Shown here one piece after another: positions 18,642 through 27,668 of a DNA stretch of 64,000 nt. The position numbers and the translations under genes are program-made. The notes beneath the pieces were generated by a model that saw only the letters and a list, made by a program, of their open reading frames with translations, ran no database searches and had not been told where the DNA came from. This DNA comes from Anaerolineae bacterium (GTDB taxonomy: Bacteria; Chloroflexota; Anaerolineae; Anaerolineales; UBA4823): positions 1-64,000 of the forward strand of contig QOQU01000012.1 in the NCBI GenBank assembly GCA_003327455.1, read 5' to 3'. How positions within the stretch are numbered: position 1 is the stretch's first letter; every line of letters begins with the position of its first letter.

Positions 18642-19622
18642 ATGGCAATCGATCGCTTCGGCCGCAGACTTCATTACCTCCGCATCAGTTTAACCGACCA
18701 TTGTAACTTGCGTTGCGTCTATTGTATGCCAGAAGAGATGACCTTTCGTCCTAATCGCGAGTTGATGCAAGACGAAGAAGTTCTATATCTGGCAAAGCTC
18801 TTTGTTCGTCTGGGCTTCGATAAGATACGCCTGACCGGTGGAGAACCAACGGTACGGATGAATGTGGTCGAATTGGTGCGCGAAATCGCTGCGATTGAAG
18901 GCTTGAAGACCCTGACGATGACCACCAACGGCATCTTATTGCCCAAATTGGCGCAAAAGCTAAAGGAAGCCGGTTTGCAACGCGTCAATATCAGTCTGGA
19001 TACGCTGCAGGCAGATAAGTTTCAGACTCTTACCCGCTGGGGCAGGTTAGAGGATGTCTGGGCAGGAATTCGAGCGGCAGAAGAAGCCGGCCTCACTCCG
19101 GTGAAGATCAACGCCGTAGTTGTGCGCAATTACAACGAAGAAGATGTGATAGAAATTGCCCGTTTAACCCTGGACCACCCCTGGCAGGTGCGCTTTATCG
19201 AGATGATGCCTTTGGGTGGCGCAACCGAGTTCCAGCAACAGCAATTGGTCACAATGGATGAAGTCTATTCCATGGTTGAAAGCGCCTTTGGTCAGTTGGA
19301 ACCAATGTACGATGGAGACCTGGATGGGGAAGCCCGCGTATTCCGCATCCCGGGCGCCAGGGGTGAAGTGGGTTTCATTGCCTCGGTCACCAAACCGTTT
19401 TGCGCTTTATGCACCCGGGCGCGCTTGACGGCGGATGGAAAATTGCGCCTTTGCCTGCTCCGAGAGGGAGAAGTCGATCTGCTCACCCCACTGCGACAAG
19501 GGGCAAGCCTGGATGACCTGAGAACCTTAATACTAAATGGCTTGTGGGAGAAACCCTGGGGACACGGATTGGCGGAGAACGAGATCGCTGTCAACCGGGT
19601 GATGAGCGAAATCGGCGGCTAA
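18642..19622 (+). CDS. moaA: GTP 3',8-cyclase (molybdenum cofactor synthesis)
   Basis: Radical-SAM enzyme converting GTP to 3',8-cyclo-GTP, the first step of molybdopterin synthesis. The 326 residues hold the N-terminal cluster motif C21-x3-C25-x2-C28 (CNLRCVYC), the SAM-binding TGGEPT, and the C-terminal second-cluster motif FCALCTRARLTADGKLRLC. I start at the ATG at 18642, with GGGAAGG upstream, rather than at earlier in-frame codons that would add an unrelated extension. No other moa gene is nearby. Its stop overlaps the stop of the opposite gene by four bases. Confidence 0.95.
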   Translation: MAIDRFGRRLHYLRISLTDHCNLRCVYCMPEEMTFRPNRELMQDEEVLYLAKLFVRLGFDKIRLTGGEPTVRMNVVELVREIAAIEGLKTLTMTTNGILLPKLAQKLKEAGLQRVNISLDTLQADKFQTLTRWGRLEDVWAGIRAAEEAGLTPVKINAVVVRNYNEEDVIEIARLTLDHPWQVRFIEMMPLGGATEFQQQQLVTMDEVYSMVESAFGQLEPMYDGDLDGEARVFRIPGARGEVGFIASVTKPFCALCTRARLTADGKLRLCLLREGEVDLLTPLRQGASLDDLRTLILNGLWEKPWGHGLAENEIAVNRVMSEIGG

Positions 19623-20089
19623 TCGGTTTTTGCAGGATTTTTCCCGATTACATCCTTAATGTCATATTGATAGGCATCCAGCGATAGGTTGAGGTCCTGG
19701 ATGAAGGCAACCAGAGAGCCAATTAATGAGAGCATGCAGGCAATAAATAGCCCGCTCAACAGGAAAGCCATCTCAAAGTGAAATAAGGCAGTTAAAAAGA
19801 TAAGGATAACCAGGATGGCAGCCAGGAGAACGCTCAGCGATGCCAGGGTGATGGCACGGCGGATCAAAGCTGCTCGCCGATTAAGGATCATTAACTGATT
19901 GAGAATACGCTCTTGATTGGCGTTGGGATTGGTGCGATGTTCCTGGGCAAGGCTGCGTCCGCGGTCAATCACCCGTCCCAGGCGATTGGTCATGGTAAGC
20001 AACAGTAAACCAACTCCGGAAACCAAAATAACCGGTCCTACCGCAGTTTGGAGAATGGGGAGAATTTCAGCCACTGAAGGGGTGAGCAC
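19619..20089 (-). CDS. DUF2721 family membrane protein
   Basis: A 156-residue membrane protein of unknown function. The N-terminal membrane segment is followed by MTNRLGRVIDRGRSL, typical of DUF2721, and two more membrane helices (about residues 75-130). I choose the GTG at 20089 (protein begins MLTPSVAEIL): a TGTTATAAT extended -10 box ends six bases upstream, so transcription would start on the GTG itself and the mRNA would be leaderless. A longer frame to 20134 would add a Cys-rich stretch that is read from across the promoter. Confidence 0.8.
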   Translation of the reverse strand: MLTPSVAEILPILQTAVGPVILVSGVGLLLLTMTNRLGRVIDRGRSLAQEHRTNPNANQERILNQLMILNRRAALIRRAITLASLSVLLAAILVILIFLTALFHFEMAFLLSGLFIACMLSLIGSLVAFIQDLNLSLDAYQYDIKDVIGKNPAKTD

Positions 20090-20095
20090 AAAAAA

Positions 20096-20104
20096 ATTAT
20101 AACA
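20096..20104 (-). promoter_or_regulatory. Extended -10 promoter of the DUF2721 gene
   Basis: TGTTATAAT on the minus strand with six T residues between it and the GTG at 20089. The predicted +1 coincides with the start codon. Confidence 0.6.
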
Positions 20105-20129
20105 TCTGGCAGGAGACTTACATCCCTTT

Positions 20130-20159
20130 TTCACTTCCTCTTCATAACTTCTTCACAAC
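20130..20159 (+). promoter_or_regulatory. Three direct repeats with 11-bp period
   Basis: TTCACTTC (20130), TTCATAAC (20141) and TTCACAAC (20152) start exactly 11 bases apart, just upstream of a possible -10 (TATAAG, 20172-20177) for the secreted-protein gene. Such spacing is typical of OmpR/PhoB-type response-regulator sites, and an OmpR-type regulator lies 2 kb downstream. The link is an inference. Confidence 0.45.
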
Positions 20160-20214
20160 GCTTTGTTATTCTATAAGCAGTTCAAAACAAACAAATCTGT
20201 ATTTGGAGGTAGAT

Positions 20215-20763
20215 ATGTTAAAGAACATTTTGTTGATAGCTTTAGGAGCAGGAATTGCAATTGTAGTACTGTTAGGCGCCGGAATTGCCTTTGCGCAAAC
20301 CCAAACACCACCCAGCGGTTTTTCTCCAAACGGTGTTCCTTTTGGCGGGATGGGGCGTTGGAATGGAGGCGGTATGATGGGACGCTGGAATCAAAGCGGC
20401 CAATATGGCTTTATGCACCAGTACATGCTAGATGCCATTGCCCCAAAGTTGGGTCTATCCGTTGAGGCACTCCAAAACGAACTGGCAGCCGGTAAGACGT
20501 TATGGCAGGTTGCCGAAGCAAAAGGCTATACGGTGGAGCAATTCCAATCCATCATGCTCGAAGCCAAAAAAGAAGCCCTATCCAAAATGGTTGCCGATGG
20601 CGTGATTACACAAGCCCAGGCGGATTGGATGCTCTCGCGCATGAATTGGATGTTCCAGAATGGCGGCGGTTTTGGAAGCGGGCGAGGGCCTTGCCACGGT
20701 GGCAATTGGGGAGGGCAGCGTGGCCGCTGGGCGCCAACGCCCACCCCAGGCAGCGGTTCCTGA
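20215..20763 (+). CDS. Secreted Gly/Met/Trp-rich protein of unknown function
   Basis: A 182-residue protein with an N-terminal signal peptide or anchor (residues 4-28, ending GIAFAQ), a low-complexity segment rich in Gly, Met, Trp and Asn (GGMGRWNGGGMMGRW), a helical domain (LGLSVEALQNELAAGKTLWQ onward, with GVITQAQADWMLSRM) and a Gly/Arg/Trp-rich tail ending PTPTPGSGS. The central repeat resembles proteins annotated DUF2680-like. GGAGG lies five bases before the ATG at 20215. Upstream direct repeats suggest two-component control. Single Cys in the tail; metal binding through Met is a guess. Confidence 0.85.
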   Translation: MLKNILLIALGAGIAIVVLLGAGIAFAQTQTPPSGFSPNGVPFGGMGRWNGGGMMGRWNQSGQYGFMHQYMLDAIAPKLGLSVEALQNELAAGKTLWQVAEAKGYTVEQFQSIMLEAKKEALSKMVADGVITQAQADWMLSRMNWMFQNGGGFGSGRGPCHGGNWGGQRGRWAPTPTPGSGS

Positions 20764-20783
20764 TCGGTTGTCCCCTCACCCAA

Positions 20784-20817
20784 AACATATCTCCCCTGCC
20801 AGGGGAGATATGTTTTT
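20784..20817 (+). terminator. Intrinsic terminator after the secreted-protein gene
   Basis: A perfect 14-bp stem (20784-20797 with 20801-20814) closed by a GCC loop and followed by T residues. Confidence 0.85.
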
Positions 20818-20942
20818 CGGGTTGAGCATCCCCCCTATGTCGGTTATGTGCAGGGTTGCAAAAAAGGAATAGTTTGACAGGGACAATCGTACTGAAAACC
20901 TCAGAAAAGCCAGCCGGCCGTTGGAGCTCAAGACCTTAGCCC

Positions 20943-21115
20943 GTAGCATAGCCTTCAGGCTGTGATGTTCAGGAGACATGTCCACAGGCTAAAACCCGAT
21001 GCTACGCTGCCCACTCAGCGGCTCGTAGCATAGCCTTCAGACGGCGGCGGTCAGGAGAGAGGTTCACAGGCTAAAGCACTGTGCCACGCAACACCGCTCA
21101 TAGGCTCGTAAGCAC
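20943..21115. repeat. Tandem 82-83-bp repeats with palindromic cores
   Basis: Two units begin GTAGCATAGCCTTCAG at 20943 and 21025 and a decayed third begins near 21108. Each contains TTCAG.. and CACAGGCTAAA segments able to pair, and the first has AGCCT-tc-AGGCT at 20950-20961. The rest of the 506-base intergenic region 20764-21269 holds a terminator at its start and an A-run plus possible asd promoter at its end; no gene is seen in it. Confidence 0.7.
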
Positions 21116-21230
21116 AATGTTCAGACTGGGGCAGTCATGTAGAAAGTTCCCAAATGTATCTTCCTAAACCTCTCTCAGATCACAAAAAAAAACCGTCAGA
21201 AGAATGCTATAAACGAGCATGCAGATCATG

Positions 21231-21236
21231 TATAAT
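21231..21236 (+). promoter_or_regulatory. Possible -10 box of asd
   Basis: TATAAT 33 bases before the asd ATG, no convincing -35 box. Confidence 0.45.
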
Positions 21237-21269
21237 TCGAGCCTATAAATCGCATTTGAGGGCAGTACG

Positions 21270-22319
21270 ATGAAGAAGATACCTGTTTCTGTTCTTGGCG
21301 CAACTGGCACGGTGGGACAGAGATTTGTGCAATTGCTGGATGGTCATCCGTGGTTCGAGGTGGTTACCTTGACCGGCTCCGACCGGAGCGTAGGAATGAC
21401 TTACGCTGAAGCCTGTCACTGGGTTTTAACCACACCCATGCCCGAATGGGCACGCACGATGACTCTGGTCGAAACCGATCCTAAAACGGTGCAAACGCCG
21501 ATCGCTTTTTCAGCTCTGCCTACCCAATCAGCCTGGGAAGCGGAGGCACGCCTTGCCCAAAGCGGTGTTTTGGTTTGTTCCAATGCTTCTGCTTATCGCA
21601 TGGAACCGGACGTCCCCATCCTTCTTCCAGAAGTGAACCCCGATCACCTCGCAATCCTGAAGGTTCAAAGGCAACAGCGCGGCTGGTCTGGTGGCATCAT
21701 TACCAATTCAAATTGTACCTGTACCGGTATGACCATCGCTTTGAAAGCGCTAAACGATCGTTTCGGCGTGGAGCAGGTTTTTGCCGTTTCCATGCAGGCC
21801 ATCTCTGGAGCAGGGTATCCAGGAGTTGCTTCCTTGGACATTTACGATAACATCCTGCCCTATATTGCCGGTGAGGACGAAAAAGTCGAGCAAGAGCCCT
21901 TAAAAATCTTAGGGACTCTGCAGAATGATCAAATTGAATTTGCCACGCTGACCATTTCTGCCCACACCAATCGAGTGCCTGTCACCGAAGGGCACACGGT
22001 TTGCCTGAGTGTGAAATTGCGGACAGCATCTACCATTGAGGCAGCCAAACAGGTCCTGAGCGCTTATCAAGCTCCACAGGTGTGTGAGGAACTACCTTCT
22101 ACGCCACGTCCAATCATTCGCCTTCTGGAAGAACCAGACCGCCCCCAACCCCGTTTAGACCGTGATTTTGGCAACGGGATGGTTACCACGGTGGGAAAGG
22201 TGCGCCCAGATCCGATCTTTGATCTCAAGCTTACCGTGCTTTCGCACAACACCGTTCGAGGGGCAGCCGGCGGCTCACTCTACAACGCCGAACTGGCTGT
22301 TAAGCTGGGCTATGTGTAA
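21270..22319 (+). CDS. asd: Aspartate-semialdehyde dehydrogenase
   Basis: Reduces aspartyl phosphate to aspartate semialdehyde with NADPH, the branch point to lysine, threonine and methionine. The 349-residue protein has the nucleotide-binding GATGTVG at 10-16 and the catalytic cysteine in TNSNCTCTG (Cys149). Length and motif match the archaeal/fungal-type enzyme rather than the E. coli type. A GAGGG lies before the ATG. The stop TAA abuts the ATG of the response-regulator gene, an unusual operon partner. Confidence 0.95.
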   Translation: MKKIPVSVLGATGTVGQRFVQLLDGHPWFEVVTLTGSDRSVGMTYAEACHWVLTTPMPEWARTMTLVETDPKTVQTPIAFSALPTQSAWEAEARLAQSGVLVCSNASAYRMEPDVPILLPEVNPDHLAILKVQRQQRGWSGGIITNSNCTCTGMTIALKALNDRFGVEQVFAVSMQAISGAGYPGVASLDIYDNILPYIAGEDEKVEQEPLKILGTLQNDQIEFATLTISAHTNRVPVTEGHTVCLSVKLRTASTIEAAKQVLSAYQAPQVCEELPSTPRPIIRLLEEPDRPQPRLDRDFGNGMVTTVGKVRPDPIFDLKLTVLSHNTVRGAAGGSLYNAELAVKLGYV

Positions 22320-23009
22320 ATGGCAAAAATATTGATCATCGAAGATGAAGTTGAACTGGTAAAAGTGCTGCGCTCTTACCTGGAGCAAAGCGGTTACCAG
22401 GTGATGGATGCTCAGCGCGGCGATCGGGGGCTGGCGTTGTGGGAACAACATCAGCCCGATCTGGTCATCCTGGACTTGAATTTGCCGGGCATGGATGGTT
22501 TAGATGTCGCCCGACGCATTCGCCAAAAGGCAGACACACCAATTTTGATGCTTACTGCACGCGTAGAAGAGACCGATCAAATTGTTGGGCTGGAGGTCGG
22601 CGCAGATGATTATGTGACCAAACCGTTTTCGCCTAAGGTCGTGGTGGCGCGGGTCAGAGCGTTGTTGCGGCGCGCCTCGGCCGCGCAAAGTGCCGAATCG
22701 TTGATCCGGGTCGCCGACCTGGAGATCGACGTCCAGGCCCACAGCGTGCGGCGCGGTGAGGCAGAAATCGAGTTAACGCCTACGGAGTTTAACCTCCTGG
22801 TCGCCATGGCGAGTCAACCCGGGCGGGTATTCAGTCGTTTACAGTTGCTCGAAGCTGTCCAGGGGGTTGCCTATGAAGGCTATGAACGCACGATCGATGC
22901 CCACATCAAGAATTTGCGCGCAAAACTAGAAAAAGACCCGAAGCATCCGCAATACATTGAAACAGTCTTTGGGGTTGGCTACCGGTTTACCCGAACAATC
23001 GATTCATGA
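22320..23009 (+). CDS. OmpR/PhoB-family response regulator
   Basis: A 229-residue regulator. The receiver domain (1-120) has the acidic pocket IIEDE, the phosphorylated Asp52 in LDLNLPGMDG, and TKPF. A winged-helix DNA-binding domain (130-226) ends in the typical TVFGVGYRF segment. The gene begins directly after the asd stop and overlaps the histidine-kinase start by ATGA, so the three are co-transcribed. Direct repeats upstream of the secreted-protein gene are candidate targets. Confidence 0.95.
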   Translation: MAKILIIEDEVELVKVLRSYLEQSGYQVMDAQRGDRGLALWEQHQPDLVILDLNLPGMDGLDVARRIRQKADTPILMLTARVEETDQIVGLEVGADDYVTKPFSPKVVVARVRALLRRASAAQSAESLIRVADLEIDVQAHSVRRGEAEIELTPTEFNLLVAMASQPGRVFSRLQLLEAVQGVAYEGYERTIDAHIKNLRAKLEKDPKHPQYIETVFGVGYRFTRTIDS

Positions 23010-24424
23010 CCAAAAAGTTTATTGCTGGATTTACCTTAATCGTCTTCGTCTCGGTGATCAGCGTGGTTTGGATTGCCCGTCAATCCACTGCCAGCGAAAT
23101 ACGCGCCTTTATGTTCCCTGGCGGCATGGTCAACCGTGATGAAATGCTGCAGACCCTGGCGGATTTTTATCGCACGCATCAATCATGGAGCGAAGTAGAA
23201 AGCCTGTTCACCCGTGGAAGCGGTGGCAGAGGATTTGGTTGGCAGAATCGGGGTGGGATGCAAGGGACAGGTGGCACGATGCACGGCATGATGATGAACC
23301 AGCGCATTCAGATCACGGATGATCAGGGCATGGTCGTCTATGACAGCTTCAACCAAAGTGTAGGGACAAAATGGACTACCGAATCGCTGCGCCTGGCTGA
23401 TGCAATCCGCGTCGGGAATCAGATTGTTGGTTATCTGCTGATTGAAGGCGGAATGACCTTCAGCCGCGCCGACGAAAGTCGCCTGGTGCAAAGGTTGAAC
23501 CGCGCTGCCATCGTGGCAGCGGCAATTGGCGGTGGCCTGGGACTGCTGGTTGCAGTTTTTTTATCCATCAGTCTGGGTCGTCCCATTCGAGATCTAACCC
23601 AGGCTGTGCGGCAGATTCGGGCAGGCAATCTCTCCCACAGGGTAAAAGTTCGCGGCAAAGATGAAATCAGCCTCCTTGCCGAGACGTTTAATCAAATGGC
23701 AGAGGCTTTGGAAAAAGCGGAACAGACGCGGCGCACAATGACCGCCGATATAGCTCATGAATTGCGCAATCCGCTCGCAGTTCAACGGGCACATCTTGAG
23801 GCGCTCATCGATGGCGTTTACCCCCTGACGGTCGATTCTTTACAGACGATCCTGGATCAAAACCAATTGCTCACCCGCCTGGTGGAGGATTTACGCACGT
23901 TAGCCCTAGCTGAGAGCGGACAGTTAACCCTCGAAAAAACCGTCGTGGAGGTCAAGCAACTGATTAACCGAATCAGCGACACATTTGAAGCCCAGGCTAC
24001 GGAACGACAAATTCGGCTATCTCTTCCAGACTGGTCCAAACATGGAGTTGCTGATTTAGAGATCAGCGGTGATCCCATGCGCCTGGAACAAATTTTGGGC
24101 AATCTGCTCTCCAACGCGCTGAGATATACGCCCGCAGGAGGGGAGATTAAAATTGGCGTAGAGGATGCCGGCGAACAGGTAAAAATTTCGGTTATGGATA
24201 GCGGCCCGGGCATCCCAGAGGCAGACCTGCCATATATCTTTGAACGTTTCTATCGTGCAGATCGCTCGCGGAGTCGTTCAGAGGGAGGCAGCGGGCTGGG
24301 TTTAGCGATCGCGCGCAATTTAGCTCTTGCCCATGGAGGGTGGTTAGAGGCAGCAAATTCACCGCAAGGCGGTGCGATTTTTACCTTAACCCTACCCAAA
24401 GCCCATCAAGAGAGCAGGTTGTAA
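23006..24424 (+). CDS. Membrane sensor histidine kinase
   Basis: A 472-residue kinase paired with the upstream regulator. Membrane helix near residues 5-25, an extracytoplasmic sensor of about 140 residues, second helix near 170-190, HAMP (about 190-240), H-box AHELRNPL (His251) and ATPase domain with N-box NLLSNALRYTP and DSGPGIP, ending GGSGLGLAIA. The sensor contains a Gly/Met/Trp-rich stretch, GFGWQNRGGMQGTGGTMHG then MMMNQ, like that of the nearby secreted protein. Possible metal or redox sensing is only inferred. Confidence 0.93.
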   Translation: MTKKFIAGFTLIVFVSVISVVWIARQSTASEIRAFMFPGGMVNRDEMLQTLADFYRTHQSWSEVESLFTRGSGGRGFGWQNRGGMQGTGGTMHGMMMNQRIQITDDQGMVVYDSFNQSVGTKWTTESLRLADAIRVGNQIVGYLLIEGGMTFSRADESRLVQRLNRAAIVAAAIGGGLGLLVAVFLSISLGRPIRDLTQAVRQIRAGNLSHRVKVRGKDEISLLAETFNQMAEALEKAEQTRRTMTADIAHELRNPLAVQRAHLEALIDGVYPLTVDSLQTILDQNQLLTRLVEDLRTLALAESGQLTLEKTVVEVKQLINRISDTFEAQATERQIRLSLPDWSKHGVADLEISGDPMRLEQILGNLLSNALRYTPAGGEIKIGVEDAGEQVKISVMDSGPGIPEADLPYIFERFYRADRSRSRSEGGSGLGLAIARNLALAHGGWLEAANSPQGGAIFTLTLPKAHQESRL

Positions 24425-24550
24425 CTGCCTGATTTTAGGCAATTTTGCGACTTTTTCGCCAGGCTAAACCTTTGCTTCAGTCGTGGAAAGCTTGCGGGCT
24501 AGCGCAAAGAGTCGGATTGACCTGAGTTTTTATGGTCTAAAAAGGGTTTC

Positions 24551-24594
24551 AGCCTGCCGAAACCTGGCAGGTAGGCAGTTACGTGGGTTAAAAT
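24551..24594 (+). promoter_or_regulatory. Hairpin and -10 box before ybaK
   Basis: CCTGCC/GGCAGG form a small stem at about 24553-24572. TAAAAT at 24589-24594 lies seven bases before the ATG at 24602, so the transcript would start on or next to the start codon. The remaining gap from 24425 shows no gene. Confidence 0.4.
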
Positions 24595-24601
24595 TATAAG
24601 G

Positions 24602-25093
24602 ATGAAAGCTGCAAATAACGTCATCCGTTTCCTCGAACAACGCAAAATCAACTTTCGCCGCTTTGACTTATCTCCAGAAAAGCGCGGCGCGGTCGAGACA
24701 GCCGTCTTGTTAGGTGTGCCACCCTCTATCGTTTATAAGACCATCGTTGTCACTCGCCTGGAGCGCGGCCGAAACATTTTAGCGATTGTGCCTGGAGATA
24801 AAGAAGTGGATCTCAAGGCGTTGGCCGCAACCTTGAATGAGAAAAAACTCCATATTCCTACCGAGAAGGATGCCGAACGACTAACCGGTTTACAAGCTGG
24901 CGGCATTTCGCCTCTGGCGCTCCTCAACCGCGGCTTCCAGATGGTGATTGACTCATCGGCCGAATCGTTGCCGGAAATCATCATCTCCGGCGGGCAGCGA
25001 GGGCTGATGCTTGCCATCTCTCCACAAGATTTAGCCAGCCTGACCAAAGCAAAGTTTGCACCAATCGTCCGCCGCATCCTATGGGAGGAATAA
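24602..25093 (+). CDS. ybaK: YbaK/EbsC-family aminoacyl-tRNA deacylase
   Basis: Members hydrolyse mischarged Cys-tRNA(Pro) in trans. The 163 residues give the full family length and show the catalytic lysine in VYKTIVV near residue 46, IVPGDKEVDLKALA and the GGISPLAL glycine loop (GxxP) near residue 100. No usable Shine-Dalgarno site is present; the start appears leaderless. It stands alone between the histidine kinase and an ABC ATPase gene. Confidence 0.9.
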   Translation: MKAANNVIRFLEQRKINFRRFDLSPEKRGAVETAVLLGVPPSIVYKTIVVTRLERGRNILAIVPGDKEVDLKALAATLNEKKLHIPTEKDAERLTGLQAGGISPLALLNRGFQMVIDSSAESLPEIIISGGQRGLMLAISPQDLASLTKAKFAPIVRRILWEE

Positions 25094-25198
25094 TTTTGCC
25101 AGCCCAGGGTAAACTGACGTTATAATTTGTCTGCGAACTATCAGCAAGTTGAGTACCTGATCAGTTAATCCCGTCTTACAACTTCGGAGGAACGAGCG

Positions 25199-25963
25199 AT
25201 GAGCGACCCGACCACAGTTGATCGATCGGTTCCGATCATCATTACCCGTGATGTGCATAAATGGTATGGCCATTTTCATGCCTTGAAGGGGATTAGCCTG
25301 GAGGTATATAAAGGCGAGGTGGTGGTGATTTTTGGGCCTTCGGGCTCGGGCAAATCCACATTTATCCGTACCATCAACCGTCTCGAGGAACACCAACAGG
25401 GTCAGATTATCGTGGATGGAATTGAGCTGACCAATGACATGCGCAATGTCGAACGGGTGCGCATGGAAACCGGCATGGTTTTTCAATCCTTTAACCTCTT
25501 CCCTCATTTGACCGTATTACAAAATATTACCCTTGCCCCCATCTGGGTGCGAAAGTGGAAAAAAGAAAAAGCGGAAGAGATTGGAATGCAATTACTTCAA
25601 CGTGTCGGTATCCCTGAACAGGCTCACAAGTACCCGGCGCAGCTTTCCGGCGGGCAACAGCAGCGCGTCGCAATTGCGCGCGCTCTGGCAATGCAACCCA
25701 AAATCATGCTCTTCGATGAGCCAACTTCTGCGCTCGATCCGGAGATGATCAAGGAAGTTTTGGATGTGATGATCGAATTAGCCCGCAGTGGGATGACCAT
25801 GGTGGTGGTCACCCACGAAATGGGCTTTGCGAAAGCTGTGGCACACCGCATGTTCTTCTTCGATGATGGCAAAGTGGTCGAAAGTGGCACACCAGAAGAG
25901 ATCTTCAACCACCCTCAGCACGACCGCACCAAACTCTTCTTATCGCAAATCTTGACCCATTAA
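25199..25963 (+). CDS. Polar amino acid ABC transporter ATP-binding protein (GlnQ type)
   Basis: Energises import of a polar amino acid. The 254-residue subunit has Walker [10 protein letters not shown] near 46, Q-loop [14 protein letters not shown], signature LSGGQQQR and Walker [15 protein letters not shown], all typical of GlnQ/HisP. GGAGG lies seven bases before the ATG; TATAAT at about 25122-25127 may be its -10 box. No permease or binding-protein gene lies nearby, so its partners must be elsewhere. It converges with rtcB. Confidence 0.92.
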   Translation: MSDPTTVDRSVPIIITRDVHKWYGHFHALKGISLEVYKGEVVVIFGPSGSGKSTFIRTINRLEEHQQGQIIVDGIELTNDMRNVERVRMETGMVFQSFNLFPHLTVLQNITLAPIWVRKWKKEKAEEIGMQLLQRVGIPEQAHKYPAQLSGGQQQRVAIARALAMQPKIMLFDEPTSALDPEMIKEVLDVMIELARSGMTMVVVTHEMGFAKAVAHRMFFFDDGKVVESGTPEEIFNHPQHDRTKLFLSQILTH

Positions 25964-25979
25964 ATCCCTTTCGCCCGGC

Positions 25980-27431
25980 TTAGCCTTTCACCACTGCGAT
26001 TGGCACCAGGCGGGCAACTTTACGAGCTATGCCCGCGCCAACCACTGTTTGAACAACATCATCCACATCTTTGTAGGCTTCAGGGGCTTCTTCAGCCAGA
26101 CCAGAGAGCGATCCCGCCCGAACGTGAATGCCTCGACTTTGTAAAGACTTGCGCAACTCTTCTCCCCAGATTTTCTTTTTTGCCTGGGCGCGGCTCATGG
26201 TGCGCCCTGCCCCATGACAGGTCGAAGCAAACGATCGTTGCGTACTTTCCTCGGTGCCGAGCAAAACCCACGAGGCGGTGCCCATGCTGCCGGGCACCAG
26301 CACCGGCTGTCCGATTGGCTTGTATTCCGGCGGAAGATCTTCAAAGCCAGGCCCAAAAGCGCGGGTTGCGCCTTTTCGATGCACACAAACCTTGATCTTC
26401 TGGCCGTCGATCTCATGCACTTCGATCTTTCCCATGTTATGGGCAATGTCATAGACCTGATGGAGTTGCCAGTTCTTGACCTTTCCTCCTAAGGCTTCCT
26501 CAAAGGCGCGGCGCGTGTAATGGGCGAGCACCTGACGGTTGGCAAAGGCATAATTGGCCGCGCAGCGCATCGCCTTGAGATAGCGTTGACCTTCCGGGGA
26601 AGTAAGTGGTGCGCAGACCAGTTCGCGATCGGGCAATTGGATGCCATAGCGCTTAACCGCTGCTTGAAATTCATCAACGTAATCGCTGCAAATCTGATGT
26701 CCAAAACCACGCGAACCGCAATGAATCTGAACGGCGATACACCCTTCTTTCAAGCCCATAATTTCAGCCGCTTGCGGATCGTAAATTTGTTCGATTAAGT
26801 CCACTTCAAGAAAATGATTCCCTGCGCCAAGGGTTCCCAACTGGTCTCGTCCACGTTCTCGGGCGCGTTTGCTGATCGTTTGAGGGTCTGCGCCGTCTAC
26901 ACAGCCGCTTTCTTCCGTTCGGGCAAGATCCGCTTGCAAGGCATAGCCATTTTTTAGAGCCCAGCGGCTGCCGTTGATGCAAACATTGTCCAGTTCTTTA
27001 TCCGTCAGGCGGATATGGCCTTCTTTCCCGACTCCGCTGGGGCAGTTGCGATCCAGGGCAAGGGTAAGATCGTCTAGAAAAGGTGCCGCTTCATCAATGT
27101 CTATTTGAGAAGCCAGCAGGCGCACGCCACAATTGATGTCATAGCCAATCCCACCGGGAGAAATCACCCCTTCTGGATAGCGCGTGGCAGCCACGCCGCC
27201 GATTGGAAAACCATAACCCTGATGCATATCTGGCATCACCAGCACATGCCCGACCAGGCCTGGCAGCGTAGCCGAATTGACCGCCTGCTGCAGGGACTCA
27301 TCCACCATTGCCATTTCCAGCAATCGGCGAGTGGCAAAGATGCGTACCGGCACCTGCATCTTGGGATTTACCGATTTAGGGATCTCCCATTCATAATCGC
27401 TGATCTTGATGAGATCAGATAGCTTCACCAT
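25980..27431 (-). CDS. rtcB: RNA-splicing ligase RtcB
   Basis: Joins 2',3'-cyclic-phosphate or 3'-phosphate RNA ends to 5'-OH ends with GTP and Mn2+ in tRNA splicing or RNA repair. The 483 residues contain the metal site GYDINCG (Asp98, Cys101), [17 protein letters not shown], and the guanylylated histidine in CHGAGR (His406). GGAGG precedes the ATG. No archease or rtcA gene is nearby. A minus-strand TATAAT at 27554-27559 may be its promoter. Confidence 0.96.
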   Translation of the reverse strand: MVKLSDLIKISDYEWEIPKSVNPKMQVPVRIFATRRLLEMAMVDESLQQAVNSATLPGLVGHVLVMPDMHQGYGFPIGGVAATRYPEGVISPGGIGYDINCGVRLLASQIDIDEAAPFLDDLTLALDRNCPSGVGKEGHIRLTDKELDNVCINGSRWALKNGYALQADLARTEESGCVDGADPQTISKRARERGRDQLGTLGAGNHFLEVDLIEQIYDPQAAEIMGLKEGCIAVQIHCGSRGFGHQICSDYVDEFQAAVKRYGIQLPDRELVCAPLTSPEGQRYLKAMRCAANYAFANRQVLAHYTRRAFEEALGGKVKNWQLHQVYDIAHNMGKIEVHEIDGQKIKVCVHRKGATRAFGPGFEDLPPEYKPIGQPVLVPGSMGTASWVLLGTEESTQRSFASTCHGAGRTMSRAQAKKKIWGEELRKSLQSRGIHVRAGSLSGLAEEAPEAYKDVDDVVQTVVGAGIARKVARLVPIAVVKG

Positions 27432-27610
27432 GATTCGCCTCCTTCCTTACCTGTAACGCTCCCGCTTACCTCTCCACAAACATCGCACAGCCTGGCTCAC
27501 TCGAACCAAACCAATATAGAAAACCGGGCTGTGTCTTAATATTAGCGAGTTTTATTATACTGGATTTTGGGTTTGTCTTTTGGAGATGCGATGATGCACC
27601 GATTCTCAAT

Positions 27611-27642
27611 AAAAGCTCCTGCCCAAACAAGCGGGCAGGAGC
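27611..27642 (-). terminator. Intrinsic terminator after the chemotaxis-receptor gene
   Basis: Perfect 10-bp stem (27642-27633 with 27624-27615, GCTCCTGCCC core) followed by TTTTATT on the minus strand, 27 bases after the receptor stop. Confidence 0.9.
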
Positions 27643-27668
27643 CTGCATGGCAACGCGGCGCTGATAAA

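Noticed and set aside
20943-21115. CRISPR array
   Set aside because: Only two to three units of 82-83 bp with no constant short repeat or unique spacers, and no cas genes in the window.
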